Shown here piece after piece: positions 34,253 through 44,514 of a stretch of DNA of 64,000 bases. The notes under the pieces are model-generated. The model ran no database searches and was not told where the DNA came from. It worked only from the letters and a program-made list of their open reading frames with translations. This stretch comes from Bacillus sp. FJAT-50079 (GTDB lineage: Bacteria > Bacillota > Bacilli > Bacillales > Bacillaceae_C), in assembly GCF_018343515.1 (NCBI RefSeq), contig NZ_JAGYPD010000006.1:248001-312000 (forward strand), given 5' to 3'. The position numbers were made by a program, and so were the translations under genes. Each line of letters starts with the position of its first letter. Position 1 is the first letter of the stretch.

Positions 34253-34699
34253 TCATATATTGTTTTCCTTTATCGTTAATTCTGTATACTGTGTATCAAT
34301 ATTTTTCGGGAGCTTAATTTGCAGAATTCCATCTTCTATTTTGGCAGATCCGCCTTTCTTGCTAACAGGGCATGGAAGTGAGATATATTCTCGCTTACCT
34401 GCTTCCAAAATATTTTCAACAATGACTTGATTGGACGTATGTGAAATTTTAATATCCGTCATATTATTATCGGACAATGAAAGTTTAATATACACATCAT
34501 CCAATGACTCAAAAATAGTTGGTTGCAATTGTCCGTTTTGTTCTGTTGCTTTATCCGCCGGTTGTGTGTACCTTTCTAGGTTTTGCGGAATGAATTTCTC
34601 AATTAACTCATTCACATATGAATGCACGTCTTTCGGACCCATTTGCTCGGATATTTTTGTGAAATCACCGTTGAAAGGGAATGATTTCCAAGGGAACAT
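34253..34699 (-). CDS. Hsp20/alpha-crystallin-like small heat-shock protein
   Basis: 148 residues. The alpha-crystallin beta-sandwich covers about 60-145, with DDVYIKLSLS, QVIVENIL, REYISLPCPV and the closing GILQIKLPK. N-terminal 60 residues are variable, as usual. It probably holds unfolded proteins; Bacillus relatives include spore coat-associated forms. ATG 34699 has GAGAGG 8 bases upstream; GTG 34708 overlaps it. Its terminator would be in the 12-bp gap to the MOSC gene, and none is evident. Confidence 0.8.
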   Translation of the reverse strand: MFPWKSFPFNGDFTKISEQMGPKDVHSYVNELIEKFIPQNLERYTQPADKATEQNGQLQPTIFESLDDVYIKLSLSDNNMTDIKISHTSNQVIVENILEAGKREYISLPCPVSKKGGSAKIEDGILQIKLPKNIDTQYTELTIKENNI

Positions 34700-34824
34700 C
34701 TTTTTCACCTCTCGTCACTTGTTTTTCCTTTTATGTATATGCGTAATCGGGTGGATCGGGAATCGAACGTAATCTGTTGGATTCTAAATTTTGAATTTAC
34801 TCAAAAAAGCTTTGCCCTTATATG

Positions 34825-34874
34825 AAACAGGCATCCAAAAGTCCGGTGAAAAGTCGGTTTATGGATGCCTGTTT
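34825..34874. terminator. Orphan terminator-like hairpin
   Basis: AAACAGGCATCCA pairs with TGGATGCCTGTTT across 24 bases, followed by TTTAG. No gene ends next to it. The rest of 34700-35288 shows no supported gene, and the hairpin could close an unrecognised small RNA or be a remnant. Confidence 0.5.
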
Positions 34875-35288
34875 TTAGCTTTTTAAAAAGAAGGGAAGGC
34901 TATTATTATAGAATATTGTTTATTTCCCGAAACGGGCAACATCCTGTTAAGGCTTAAGATATACCCGCTAGAACGAAAATCATCAACCTGATTATTCCCA
35001 GCTGTTTTAAAAAAAGGGGTATTTTGTCAAGCTAAAAATGGATCAACCAAACTGAACAGCAATTTTAATACATCTTATACTTATTGAAAAAGGGTAATTT
35101 CAAATCTAAATCATTTGATTTTTTCGTTAATCGTAGTAAGATGGTATATGGAAAATTAGATTACATAAACACTGTGGTAACAACGTCTAGCAAACAAATA
35201 TATTTAAAGTGTTGCCAAAATTCACTAGAGTTCCAAAGTAATTGACATTTCCTCTTTTACTTGATGTCGTTCAGTGTTAAAATAAAGC

Positions 35289-35318
35289 TGTAAGCGTTTA
35301 TTTATGAAAACGTTTATG
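35289..35318. promoter_or_regulatory. Two adjacent CcpA (cre) sites ahead of odhA
   Basis: TGTAAGCGTTTATT (35289-35302) and TGAAAACGTTTATG (35305-35318) fit TGWAARCGYTWNCW at 13 and 12 of 14 positions. They lie about 20 bases beyond a plausible -10 (TAAAAT, 35276-35281) and 60-90 bases before the start codon. Confidence 0.75.
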
Positions 35319-35376
35319 TAATCTTTTTAAAAGTATTTATAACTATTATCGTCTAAATGGTGGAGGCGTATTACAC

Positions 35377-38217
35377 ATGAGTAAACAAGCATCATACCAG
35401 GGCGCGCCATGGCGTAATTTTTCCGGCCCAAACCTTGGATATGTGATCGAAGTATACGATCAGTATGTAAAGGATCCCGAAAGTGTTGATCCCGATTTAA
35501 AAGAGCTATTTGATCTATGGGGAGCACCAACTTCGGTAACAGAGAATGAGTCAACAAAGGGGCAAGCGGATGTATCCTTTCAAATGACGGATAATCCGAA
35601 CATGTACAATAAAATTGTTGCTGCGATTAAATTAGCGGATAATATTCGTACATATGGTCATTTGGCTGCAGATATTAATCCATTAAATAAAAATTCAAAG
35701 CAAATTAGAAGAATTGAACAATCGGAATATCAATTATCTGATGAAGATTTAAAACTTGTTCCACCATCTTTAATTTCACCGAATGCTCCGACATCCTTAA
35801 AAGATGGTTTAGAAGCGATCAATCAGTTGAAAAAAGTTTATACACAAAGAATTGCTTTTGAATATCATCATGTTCATGAGCTTGAAGAAAAAAATTGGTT
35901 GCAACAACAAATTGAATCAGAAAGTTTTTATCCTGATTTAAATAAAGAACAAAGAGTTAAATTGCTTACCCGTCTTTCAGAAGTAGAAGGGTTTGAAAAG
36001 TTTATCCATCGTACATTTGTTGGTCAAAAGCGTTTCTCTATCGAAGGACTTGATACGCTCGTGCCACTGATGGACGAAATCATCAGCTCAACTGTTGAAA
36101 CTGGAACAAGAACAGTAAACATCGGGATGGCGCATCGCGGCCGTTTAAATGTGCTTGCACATGTTCTCGAGAAACCTTATAAATTAATTTTCTCAGAGTT
36201 TCAAAATGCTCCAAATAAAGATATGATTCCGTCAGAAGGCTCTATTGGTATTACATACGGCTGGACAGGCGATGTAAAGTATCATCTTGGTGCGGATAGA
36301 AAGGTGAAGCGGGGAAATACAGCAAACACGAGAATTACGCTTGCAAACAATCCGAGCCACCTTGAAGTAGTCGGACCGATTGTGGATGGTTATACGCGCG
36401 CTGCCCAAGAAGATCGGACTAAACCGGGATATCCAGAACAGGATATGGCAAGCTGTGTCGCAATTTCGGTTCATGGTGATGCTGCGTTCCCAGGAGAAGG
36501 GATCGTACAAGAAACGTTAAACATGGGGCAATTAAAAGGGTATGATACCGGCGGTACGATTCATATTATCGCAAACAATATGATCGGATTCACGACAGAA
36601 AGCTCGGATTCACGCTCAACGAAATATGCATCAGACATCGCAAAAGGATTCGAGGTTCCAATTGTACATGTAAATGCAGATGATCCAGAAGCGGTGCTTG
36701 CTGCTGCGAATCTTGCGTATAATTACCGACAAAAATTCCATAAAGATTTTGTTATTGATCTGATTGGATATAGACGATTTGGGCATAACGAGACAGATGA
36801 TCCAATGGTAACGAATCCAATGATGTATACCATTGTACATAAGCATCCAACGGTAAAAGAATTGTATGCAAATCGTTTAATCGAAAAAAATATCATAACA
36901 AAAGCTGAGGTTGAAGAGATCGATCAAGCGATTCAGACACGTCTACAAACGGAATATGATTCGGTTTCTAAACAAGATGATCAGAGAGATTCCGCTATGA
37001 ATCCGCCTGAATACGTGATGAGTGCTTTAAATGAGATCAATACAAATGTCCCTGCTGCGGAATTGAAAACGATTAACGAAGAACTATTGCAATGGCCGGC
37101 TCAATTTAATGTACTTCAAAAGCTTAGCCGTATTTTAAAGCGAAGAGAAACAGCTTTAGCAGACGATGGAAAAATCGATTGGGCACATGCCGAATCACTT
37201 GCATTCGCTTCAATATTAAAAGAGGGCACACCGATTCGACTAACTGGACAAGATTCGCAGAGAGGAACATTCGCCCAACGACATCTCGTTTTACATGACG
37301 AACATTCTGGCGAAGAGTTCGTGCCGATGCACCATATTTCTGGCGCTCAATCATCCTTTGTTGTGTACAACAGTCCGTTAACTGAAGCCGCAGTTGTTGG
37401 TTTTGAATATGGCTATAATGTATTTGCACCTGAAACGCTCGTTTTATGGGAAGCACAATTCGGCGATTTTGCCAATATGGCTCAAGTTTATTTCGACCAA
37501 TTTATTTCCTCTGGAAGAGCGAAATGGGGTCAATCATCTGGACTCGTTATATTACTCCCTCATGGATATGAAGGACAAGGGCCGGAGCATTCAAGTGGAA
37601 GAGTAGAGCGATTTTTGCAAAGTGCGGCTGAAAATAACTGGACGGTTGCCAATCTATCCACGGCATCGCAATATTTCCATTTATTAAGACGTCAATCAGC
37701 AACGCTTAATACAGAAAGAGTAAAACCACTTGTAATTATGACGCCGAAAAGTCTGTTGCGTCATCCATTAGCAGCAGGGAATATTAATGAATTATCTAAT
37801 GGCAGCTTCAAGCCGGTATTAGAGCAAAAAGGATTAGGAGAAAACACTCAAGCGGTAGAACGGATCATTCTATGCTGTGGAAAAATAGCGATTGATCTTG
37901 AAGAAAATCTCAAAGATAAAGAAGAACTAGATTGGCTCCATATTGTTCGGGTGGAGGAATTGTATCCATTCCCGAATGAAGAGCTTACCGAAATATTCTC
38001 GCGTTATCCAAACGTGAAAGAACTTGTTTGGGTTCAAGAAGAACCGAAAAACATGGGCGGATGGATGCATGTGGATCCGTACTTACGTGAGCTGGCACCT
38101 AAAGGTGTTGAAGTAAAATATACTGGACGTCGCAGAAGATCAAGTCCTTCTGAAGGGGATCCAACGATCCATAGAAAGGAACAAAATAGAATTATCCAAG
38201 CAGCACTGACAAAATAA
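35377..38217 (+). CDS. odhA: 2-oxoglutarate dehydrogenase E1 component
   Basis: 946-residue thiamine-diphosphate enzyme of the TCA cycle, cytosolic, forming the complex with OdhB and lipoamide dehydrogenase. Landmarks: N-terminal [48 protein letters not shown] with the metal/ThDP loop NNMIGFTT, and the C-terminal [10 protein letters not shown] and EEPKNMGGW regions. Length is that of the Bacillus enzyme. GGTGGAGG lies 11 bases upstream. Two cre sites in the leader fit the known carbon catabolite control of odhAB. Confidence 0.96.
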   Translation: MSKQASYQGAPWRNFSGPNLGYVIEVYDQYVKDPESVDPDLKELFDLWGAPTSVTENESTKGQADVSFQMTDNPNMYNKIVAAIKLADNIRTYGHLAADINPLNKNSKQIRRIEQSEYQLSDEDLKLVPPSLISPNAPTSLKDGLEAINQLKKVYTQRIAFEYHHVHELEEKNWLQQQIESESFYPDLNKEQRVKLLTRLSEVEGFEKFIHRTFVGQKRFSIEGLDTLVPLMDEIISSTVETGTRTVNIGMAHRGRLNVLAHVLEKPYKLIFSEFQNAPNKDMIPSEGSIGITYGWTGDVKYHLGADRKVKRGNTANTRITLANNPSHLEVVGPIVDGYTRAAQEDRTKPGYPEQDMASCVAISVHGDAAFPGEGIVQETLNMGQLKGYDTGGTIHIIANNMIGFTTESSDSRSTKYASDIAKGFEVPIVHVNADDPEAVLAAANLAYNYRQKFHKDFVIDLIGYRRFGHNETDDPMVTNPMMYTIVHKHPTVKELYANRLIEKNIITKAEVEEIDQAIQTRLQTEYDSVSKQDDQRDSAMNPPEYVMSALNEINTNVPAAELKTINEELLQWPAQFNVLQKLSRILKRRETALADDGKIDWAHAESLAFASILKEGTPIRLTGQDSQRGTFAQRHLVLHDEHSGEEFVPMHHISGAQSSFVVYNSPLTEAAVVGFEYGYNVFAPETLVLWEAQFGDFANMAQVYFDQFISSGRAKWGQSSGLVILLPHGYEGQGPEHSSGRVERFLQSAAENNWTVANLSTASQYFHLLRRQSATLNTERVKPLVIMTPKSLLRHPLAAGNINELSNGSFKPVLEQKGLGENTQAVERIILCCGKIAIDLEENLKDKEELDWLHIVRVEELYPFPNEELTEIFSRYPNVKELVWVQEEPKNMGGWMHVDPYLRELAPKGVEVKYTGRRRRSSPSEGDPTIHRKEQNRIIQAALTK

Positions 38218-38223
38218 CGAAAA

Positions 38224-38314
38224 GCGCCCATATAACGACGAGTTATACGAACCGAGGGGTATCGCAAGATAATTCGATATGCGCCTTTGGAATTTGCTAG
38301 TCGTTGGGCGTCTT
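38224..38314. repeat. Intergenic imperfect palindrome, copy 2
   Basis: 91 bp in the odhA-odhB gap. AGCGCCCA…AACGAC at the left pairs with GTCGTTGGGCG at the right, a long hairpin. It matches the 15236-15320 copy at both ends. In the odhAB transcript it would fold as a large stem, which might affect the ratio of the two proteins. Confidence 0.55.
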
Positions 38315-38401
38315 CAGTTAGATAAAATAGTAAAATGATCATGCATTCTTATTCTAATCGAGAAATACATTGGACGGTAATCTTAGAGGAGGATTTTAAA
38401 A

Positions 38402-39658
38402 GTGGCAGAAATTATAGTGCCTGAACTGGCAGAATCGATTACAGAAGGAACAATTGCTCAATGGTTAAAAAAGCCAGGAGATTACGTAGAAAAAGGCGAA
38501 TACATCGTTGAGCTAGAGACAGATAAAGTCAACTTAGAAGTTATTTCGGAAGAAGCTGGGGTTGTTCAGGAATTAAAAGCAGCAGAAGGAGATACAGTTC
38601 AGGTGGGCGAGGTCATTGCGATCGTTGAAGCAGGGGCGGCAGCAACTGGAGCGGAGACTAAGGCTGAACAAACGAGCGAACCACAGCAATCTGAAGCTGC
38701 ACCAGTCCAAGCAACTCAAGAACCGCAAGAGCAAGAAAGTTCAAATACAGAGAGTAAAGAGCGATTAATTGCTTCACCAGCAGCACGAAAGCTTGCACGT
38801 GAAAAAGGAATTGATTTAAGTACGGTACCAACAGTTGACCCACTCGGGCGCGTTCGCAAGCAAGATGTAACAACGTTCTCGAATCAGCCAAAACAACAAA
38901 CACAGCAGCAACCGGCTCAAGCAGCAGCACCGGCAGCGGCTGTTCAACAGGATGGAAAACCAGTAGAGCGCGTTCGTCTATCACGCCGCCGTCAAACTAT
39001 CGCTAAACGCCTTGTTGAAGTTCAACAAAATGCTGCAATGCTGACAACATTTAATGAAATTGATATGACTGCTGTGATGAATTTACGTAAAAGAAAGAAA
39101 GATAAATTTTACGAACAGCATGATGTTCGCCTTGGTTTTATGTCATTCTTCACAAAAGCAGTCGTTGCAGCATTGAGAAAGTATCCAGCAGTGAATTCTG
39201 AGCTTGAGGGCGATGAACTCATTTTGAAAAAATATTATGATATCGGTGTTGCCGTTTCTACGGATGAAGGTCTCGTTGTGCCAGTAATTCGTGATTGTGA
39301 CCGCAAAAATTTTGCTGAAATTGAAGGAGATATTCTTGCGGTAGCGAAAAAAGCGCGCGATAATAAATTAGCGTTAAGTGATTTACAAGGTGGAACATTC
39401 ACGATTACGAACGGAGGCGTATTTGGTTCGCTTCTATCTACACCGATTTTAAACGGGACACAAGTTGGAATCCTCGGAATGCATACGATTCAAACGCGTC
39501 CAGTAGCGATTGATGCAGAAAGAATGGAAAACCGTCCGATGATGTATGTCGCATTATCATACGATCACCGAGTAATTGATGGAAAAGAAGCTGTCGGCTT
39601 CCTCGTAACAGTGAAAAATTTACTTGAAAATCCGGAAGATCTATTATTAGAAGGGTAA
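38402..39658 (+). CDS. odhB: Dihydrolipoyllysine succinyltransferase (E2 of 2-oxoglutarate dehydrogenase)
   Basis: 418 residues. N-terminal lipoyl domain with the lipoylated Lys in [11 protein letters not shown] (about residue 42), an Ala/Gln/Pro linker, peripheral subunit-binding domain (about 121-157, [17 protein letters not shown]), second flexible linker and the acyltransferase core ending [15 protein letters not shown] with catalytic His and Asp. GTG 38402 has AGGAGG 10 bases upstream. Same operon as odhA; terminator just downstream. Confidence 0.96.
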   Translation: MAEIIVPELAESITEGTIAQWLKKPGDYVEKGEYIVELETDKVNLEVISEEAGVVQELKAAEGDTVQVGEVIAIVEAGAAATGAETKAEQTSEPQQSEAAPVQATQEPQEQESSNTESKERLIASPAARKLAREKGIDLSTVPTVDPLGRVRKQDVTTFSNQPKQQTQQQPAQAAAPAAAVQQDGKPVERVRLSRRRQTIAKRLVEVQQNAAMLTTFNEIDMTAVMNLRKRKKDKFYEQHDVRLGFMSFFTKAVVAALRKYPAVNSELEGDELILKKYYDIGVAVSTDEGLVVPVIRDCDRKNFAEIEGDILAVAKKARDNKLALSDLQGGTFTITNGGVFGSLLSTPILNGTQVGILGMHTIQTRPVAIDAERMENRPMMYVALSYDHRVIDGKEAVGFLVTVKNLLENPEDLLLEG

Positions 39659-39668
39659 TTTTATTATG

Positions 39669-39697
39669 AGAGCAGCCAAATAGGGCTGCTCTATTTT
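39669..39697 (+). terminator. Terminator of odhAB
   Basis: AGAGCAGCC pairs with GGCTGCTCT around a 6-base loop, then ATTTTG. Confidence 0.8.
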
Positions 39698-39800
39698 GCG
39701 TAGCTTGAAAATTTTATGTTTAGAATCCTACCTTACATTATTCATAAAGATCTTGTCCTCTTGAATAAGCTCATATGAATGAGTAAAGGAGGAATTTAAA

Positions 39801-40607
39801 TTGGCGTTAACATTAAATGAAGCAAAATTTGAACATGAATTCTGGCTTCAAGTTTTAGGCGATCATTGTCGATTTATTTTTGATTCACTAAGTCCATCCG
39901 AGGCAAATGCCATTGCAACCTCCACAAAATTAAAGAGTGAATTCGACCGACTTCTCGCGCAAGCACGTTCACTAGATGATGTAGAAAAAGCAATGAATGT
40001 TTCTAAAGAGGCGGGACAATTTGTAAAGGAATTAAAAAACTTGAAATTATTCCTTCTGAAACGTCTTTTGTATCAGCAAATAAAGATCCATTTATCTCCG
40101 ACATTTTTAAACCATATGGTGAATGAATTAGAAGAATATGAACGAATTTTATCATATTTAGTCAAAAACGAATCTCCACCGGTTGCTCATGAATTGCATC
40201 ATCATTTATTATGGCTTCAAGATGCATCGGGTCATGCAGGGGCAATTAATGACCAGCTTGATGGAACGGAAAAATCATTAAAAATGGAAAGTGCGCAATT
40301 TAATCAGAATTTCGATCATTTATATTTAAAGGCTGTAGAGCTCGCTGGTTATTTAAGAACAAATGATTTTAACTTTCCAGCTTTAAAAAGAATGAACAAA
40401 AAGGCGAAGCTGGAAATTAAGGCATTTCAATTATTTTTGGATGAAATTTTGGAGTTGGATATTTCTGCGCAAATGTTAGGGACCTTTCCAGTTTTAATGG
40501 CTGACCATATGTTTAGGGAAGAGTGCTATTATTTAACAAAGCTAGCGGAAGCAACGAAGACAACGAAGCCAAATTGTGATCCTACCTCTCCAAGGGTCGA
40601 ATCATAA
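39801..40607 (+). CDS. DUF2935 protein (helical, metal-binding type)
   Basis: 268 residues, all helical, with two similar halves of about 125 residues. Conserved acidic/His groups resembling hemerythrin-like metal sites are FEHEFWLQVLGDHCRF, HHHLLWLQDASGHAG and MADHMFREECYYL. The function of the family is unknown; it is common in Bacillus and Clostridium. Start TTG 39801 follows AGGAGG. Monocistronic. Confidence 0.85.
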   Translation: MALTLNEAKFEHEFWLQVLGDHCRFIFDSLSPSEANAIATSTKLKSEFDRLLAQARSLDDVEKAMNVSKEAGQFVKELKNLKLFLLKRLLYQQIKIHLSPTFLNHMVNELEEYERILSYLVKNESPPVAHELHHHLLWLQDASGHAGAINDQLDGTEKSLKMESAQFNQNFDHLYLKAVELAGYLRTNDFNFPALKRMNKKAKLEIKAFQLFLDEILELDISAQMLGTFPVLMADHMFREECYYLTKLAEATKTTKPNCDPTSPRVES

Positions 40608-40613
40608 TGGAAA

Positions 40614-40645
40614 TAAAAAAAGCGTGCATATTGCGATGCACGCGA
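40614..40645 (-). terminator. Terminator of the sda-like gene
   Basis: GCGTGCAT pairs with ATGCACGC; on the minus strand it is followed by seven T. Confidence 0.85.
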
Positions 40646-40671
40646 TTCTTTTGTATGAAAGAAACAGGCCG

Positions 40672-40794
40672 TTACAGCTTTAAACCACGTTTTTTAATTT
40701 CAATTTTGAGCAATCTAATCCAATCTTCCCCATGGTTATTCTTTTTCGCATCTCGATATGCCGCAACAAGCCGTTCATTACTCATAGCTCTCAT
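40672..40794 (-). CDS. sda: Sda-like sporulation checkpoint protein
   Basis: 40 residues. The product starts MRAMSNERLVAAYRDAKK, continues DWIRLLKIEIKKRGL and matches the Sda pattern (MxxLSDELLxxxYxKA…DFIxLIxxEIKRR). Sda is a helical hairpin that binds KinA-type sporulation kinases and delays sporulation while replication is disturbed. AGGAGG lies 11 bases upstream, and a TGTAGAAT -10 lies further up (about 40847-40854). No DnaA boxes are obvious upstream, unlike the B. subtilis sda promoter. A terminator with a T7 run ends it. Lys/Arg content and size make this a confident small gene. Confidence 0.8.
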   Translation of the reverse strand: MRAMSNERLVAAYRDAKKNNHGEDWIRLLKIEIKKRGLKL

Positions 40795-40903
40795 CTGTGC
40801 AAAAACCTCCTCATGGAATTGATTATTCTCTATTTTCACCCATTCTACACTTAATCAATCAAAATGGAAAGTTTTTTAACTGAATTTCTTGAAAAATATA
40901 AAA

Positions 40904-40936
40904 ATAGGAAAACAGACCTATAAGGCTGTTTTCCTA
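40904..40936. terminator. Terminator after the aldehyde dehydrogenase gene
   Basis: ATAGGAAAACAG pairs with CTGTTTTCCTAT, a perfect 12-bp stem with a 9-base loop. Confidence 0.8.
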
Positions 40937-40954
40937 TTAGAAAGGAAGCTGGAT

Positions 40955-42439
40955 TTATTTTGTTGAGATCCAGACGGTTTTTACTTCTGTATAATTATCA
41001 AGAGCATAGGAGCCCATTTCACGCCCGATTCCAGATTGTTTGTAGCCGCCAAATGGTGCAGCAGCATCGAAGGCGTTGTAGCAGTTTACCCAAACTGTGC
41101 CGGCGCGAATTCGATTTGCAACATAATGTGCATTGGCAATATCACGTGTCCAAAGACCAGCGGCAAGTCCATATTCACTTCTGTTTGCCCGATCAATTAC
41201 TTCGTCAAGATCTTCATATGGCAAAGCAGCAATGACCGGACCAAAAATTTCTTCCTTCGCAATGGTCATCTCGTCATTTACATCTGCAAATATCGTTGGC
41301 TCTACAAAAAAGCCATCTTCACGCGGTTTTTGCCCCCCGATTACTAGCTCTGCTCCTTCACTAATCCCTTTCTCTATATAATTTAGAACGCGATTTTGCT
41401 GTTCGGAAGAAACCAAAGGTCCTATTTGCGTTTCTTGATTTAAACCTGCCCCTTGCTTAATATTTTTTGCATGTGATGTCATATCTGCAACAACATTATC
41501 AAAATGTTTCTTTTGAATAAATACGCGCGATCCAGCGCAACAAACTTGTCCTTGGTTAAACATGACGCCATTTAACGCACCTGGGATTGCTTTCGTTAAA
41601 TCAGCATCAGGTAAAATAATATTAGGAGATTTACCACCAAGTTCAAGCGTTACACGTTTTAGTGTAGAAGAAGCACGCTGCATGATCAACTTACCTACTT
41701 CAGTAGAACCGGTAAACGCGATTTTATCTACTTGAGGATGATCGACAAGCGCTTGTCCAGCCGTTTCACCAAATCCTGGAATAATATTAACGACACCAGG
41801 TGGGAAGCCGGCCTCTTCAATTAATTCAGCTAAGTATAATGCGGAAAGAGGTGTTTGTTCAGCAGGCTTAAGTATGACTGTACAGCCAGTAGCCAAGGCA
41901 GCTCCCAATTTCCACATCGCCATTAAGAGCGGGAAGTTCCAAGGAATAATTTGTCCAACTACTCCAACTGCTTCATGGCGTGTATACGTAAAGAATGGTC
42001 CTGCAACAGGAATCGTTTGCCCTGTTTGCTTCGTTGCCCATCCAGCATAATAGCGCATATGTTCAATTGCTAGTGGGATATCCGCATTCGTTGTTTCACG
42101 AATCGGTTTTCCATTATCAAGAGTCTCTAACTGTGCTAAAGCATCTTTATTTTCTTCCATTAAATCTGCTAGCTTATACATTAGTCTACTTCTGGAGGCT
42201 GCACTCATCTTGGCCCATTTGCCATTTTCGAATGCATCTCGAGCTGCTAAAACTGCGCGGTTAATATCTTCAGCTTCACCTTCATAAATCGTTGCAAGCG
42301 TTTCGCCCGTTGCCGGGTTAGGTGTGTCGAATGTTTTTCCGGAGGCACTTTCTACAAATTGGCCATTAATATATAGCTTTTTTGTCCCTTGTAGAAACTT
42401 TTGCAGCTTTTCATTTAACTCCATTGTAACTTGACTCAT
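40955..42439 (-). CDS. dhaS: NAD(P)+-dependent aldehyde dehydrogenase, DhaS-like
   Basis: 494 residues. The ALDH fold is complete: IPWNFPLLMAMWKLGAALA (cofactor), FTGSTEVGKLIM, ELGGKSPNI with general-base Glu, and FNQGQVCCAGSRVFI with the nucleophilic Cys. The N-terminus KFLQGTKKLYINGQFVESAS resembles B. subtilis DhaS. ATG 42439 has AGGGGG 6 bases upstream; the longer frame to 42544 has no Shine-Dalgarno sequence. Physiological aldehyde unknown. Monocistronic and divergent from rok. Confidence 0.9.
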   Translation of the reverse strand: MSQVTMELNEKLQKFLQGTKKLYINGQFVESASGKTFDTPNPATGETLATIYEGEAEDINRAVLAARDAFENGKWAKMSAASRSRLMYKLADLMEENKDALAQLETLDNGKPIRETTNADIPLAIEHMRYYAGWATKQTGQTIPVAGPFFTYTRHEAVGVVGQIIPWNFPLLMAMWKLGAALATGCTVILKPAEQTPLSALYLAELIEEAGFPPGVVNIIPGFGETAGQALVDHPQVDKIAFTGSTEVGKLIMQRASSTLKRVTLELGGKSPNIILPDADLTKAIPGALNGVMFNQGQVCCAGSRVFIQKKHFDNVVADMTSHAKNIKQGAGLNQETQIGPLVSSEQQNRVLNYIEKGISEGAELVIGGQKPREDGFFVEPTIFADVNDEMTIAKEEIFGPVIAALPYEDLDEVIDRANRSEYGLAAGLWTRDIANAHYVANRIRAGTVWVNCYNAFDAAAPFGGYKQSGIGREMGSYALDNYTEVKTVWISTK

Positions 42440-42673
42440 TGAATTCCCCCTAAATAAAAGTATAGTGGAACAGGAAATTGAGAACGCTTCCAGATAATAG
42501 TTTACTAGATCTATTAACAGAAAACAACCTAATCTCTTAGACAAATATTTTCATAATGATCATAAATTCGACGTTATTATCCAATTATGAAAATCTTCAT
42601 ATTATTTACTTTACTATTTTTCTTATTTTATTATATGATGAAGATGATAAACCTTGAACCGGAGGGATGGACG

Positions 42674-43204
42674 ATGTTTGATGAAAGAATGGCTTTGAAA
42701 ATGCGATTGGAGCAAATGAAGGATGCGGAAGAACGATTGTTAACAGAATTGCGAAAAGAGCGGGCATTTATTTTTAATCGTTTAAGAGAATTAGATGAAC
42801 AAGAGAATACATCTAATTCTTCAGAGCAAGCTGAATTGCAGTATTTGGAGTCGATTAAATCTTTCATTGAAGGTCCTTCGGAAGATGAACAGACTGATGA
42901 GGATCAATCGAAGAAGAATCGGAGACGAGGTCCATCACGGCGAAGTAAAACGACGAAGATGCGTGACACCGCCGTTTCTATTTTGAAAGAACAAACAGAA
43001 CCGATCCGCGGAGTCGATTTGAAGAAGCTAATCGAGGATCGCACTGGTTTTCGGATTGCAAATATGACGACATTTATGAAAACAATCGAGAAGGTGGATG
43101 AAAATATTATTAAAGTCGGAAGGGGATTATATACCTATCATACAACTAAAAACGAGCCGATTATATTGGGAATGGATGATTTCCCTATGAAGGAGCAACA
43201 TTAA
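42674..43204 (+). CDS. rok: Rok-like nucleoid-associated repressor
   Basis: 176 residues. The N-terminal coiled coil (MFDERMALKMRLEQMKDAEE, RKERAFIFNRLRELDEQE) is the Rok oligomerisation region. A charged linker (about 60-105, RRRGPSRRSK) leads to a C-terminal winged helix (VDLKKLIEDRTGFRIANMTT, GRGLYTY). Rok binds AT-rich and foreign DNA and represses comK and other genes in B. subtilis. ATG 42674 has GGAGGG 7 bases upstream; the hydrophobic extension to 42587 is not likely real. A clean terminator follows, then a MITE. Confidence 0.85.
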   Translation: MFDERMALKMRLEQMKDAEERLLTELRKERAFIFNRLRELDEQENTSNSSEQAELQYLESIKSFIEGPSEDEQTDEDQSKKNRRRGPSRRSKTTKMRDTAVSILKEQTEPIRGVDLKKLIEDRTGFRIANMTTFMKTIEKVDENIIKVGRGLYTYHTTKNEPIILGMDDFPMKEQH

Positions 43205-43220
43205 GTAAAAAGGTTCTAAG

Positions 43221-43256
43221 AAATTTCACTTGCGACAAGTAAGTGAAATTTTTTAT
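43221..43256 (+). terminator. Terminator after rok
   Basis: AAATTTCACTT pairs with AAGTGAAATTT (9-base loop), then TTTATTTT. Confidence 0.82.
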
Positions 43257-43288
43257 TTTCATGATCATTTGTTAGAATAGATAAGGAT

Positions 43289-43592
43289 ATATAAGTTGAA
43301 ATAAGATTCTACATTTATTTAAGTAAATGACTTTTGAACAGAGGTATACTTAGTTGATTGGAGTGAAGGGTGACGACTGCTCGAAAATGCTTCACGTTTC
43401 CTTCGTGCGATTTCACGGAGGATTATTCAGATTAGCGTGATAGGTGACGTCCCATAGAAACGTTTAAGAGCGATGCCTAATTTCGCCCGCCACAGCGTGT
43501 GGCAAACGCTTCGTGACGAACAGCATCCACCTGGGTCAAAATCAACAATAATTACCTCTACATTGTATGTAATTATTAACTTCAACTTATAT
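43289..43592. mobile_element. MITE-like element, copy A
   Basis: 304 bp with inverted ends ATATAAGTTGAA and TTCAACTTATAT. No coding frame. Inside, shared with copy B in the reverse sense: TTTGAACAGAnGnATACTTAG, CTCGAAAAT, CGTTTCCTTCGTGCG, and the GCCTAA…GCCAC…GTGTGGC core (43475-43535). An inner TTGATT/AATCAA pair (43355 and 43539) suggests nesting of a second repeat. It separates rok from yojN. Confidence 0.75.
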
Positions 43593-43621
43593 TGTATTTA
43601 TTTATATGAAAGAAGGATTTA

Positions 43622-44500
43622 ATGATGAACACAATGGAACTACCAGCGGACATAAAGAAAGTGATTGAAGAACGACATTTAACCTTTTCAAATATTGATG
43701 AAGAGCTAGTTTCAAAGGGAGGATTCATTGCTGAAGATAAAAACTTAATATTTGATGCGATGATCGCTCTTGCGCTTGGAAAGAACGTCTTATTAAAAGG
43801 GCCAACTGGATCAGGTAAAACGAAATTGGCTGAAACTCTTTCTCATTTTTTCCAACAACCAATGCATAGTATTAACTGTTCCGTTGATATGGATGCGGAA
43901 AGCTTGCTTGGATTTAAAACAATCGGGGAAGAAAATGGCTTAAATAAAATTGAATTCGTACCCGGACCGGTTGTCAAATCAATGGAAAAAGGTCATCTAT
44001 TATATATCGATGAAATCAATATGGCTAAGCCGGAAACATTGCCGATCTTAAACAGTGTGCTCGATTATCGCAGAACGTTATTTAATCCATTCACTGGTGA
44101 AGTCGTGAAAGCTAAGCCGTCATTTGGCGTTATTGCGGCAATCAATGAGGGATATATTGGTACTGTACAGCTTAATGAGGCGTTAAAAAATCGCTTTATC
44201 GTCATCGAAATACCATATGTGCAAAACGAGACATTGAAAAAAGTATTGCTAAATGAAAGCAAACTTCGCGATGAAGCACTGATTGATAAGTTCATTACGT
44301 TATCAGAGGATCTAATTACACAAGTGAGCAACGGGCAAATTCCAGAGGAAGCCGCATCGATTCGCGCATTAATTGATACGTGTGATCTTGCCTCATATAT
44401 GCCTCCGCTGCGAGCGATCCAAAGAGGGATTGCCGATAAGCTTGAAGAGGAAAGAGAAAAAGCAGCTGTAATGAATATTGCTGCCACATTGTTTTCCTAA
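43622..44500 (+). CDS. yojN: MoxR/NorQ-type AAA+ ATPase, YojN-like
   Basis: 292 residues. Walker [13 protein letters not shown] (about 60-71), Walker [15 protein letters not shown] (about 127-140), sensor 1 VIAAINEGY (about 167-175), arginine-finger segment [11 protein letters not shown] and a C-terminal CbbQ_C-like helix bundle. These ATPases work with VWA proteins to remodel or insert metal into client proteins. The next gene, 14 bases on, encodes that VWA partner. In B. subtilis yojN-yojO lie next to odhAB; here the same genes are about 4 kb from odhB. Confidence 0.9.
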   Translation: MMNTMELPADIKKVIEERHLTFSNIDEELVSKGGFIAEDKNLIFDAMIALALGKNVLLKGPTGSGKTKLAETLSHFFQQPMHSINCSVDMDAESLLGFKTIGEENGLNKIEFVPGPVVKSMEKGHLLYIDEINMAKPETLPILNSVLDYRRTLFNPFTGEVVKAKPSFGVIAAINEGYIGTVQLNEALKNRFIVIEIPYVQNETLKKVLLNESKLRDEALIDKFITLSEDLITQVSNGQIPEEAASIRALIDTCDLASYMPPLRAIQRGIADKLEEEREKAAVMNIAATLFS

Positions 44501-44514
44501 GGAGGTAGGCATAC

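Noticed and set aside
34755-34777. T-arm-like sequence (GTTCGATTCCCG on the minus strand) ahead of hsp20
   Set aside because: The flanking bases do not pair as a T-stem and no other tRNA arms can be built.
40607-40822. Plus-strand frame of 71 codons after DUF2935
   Set aside because: It is the antisense of the sda-like gene and its terminator and has no ribosome binding site.
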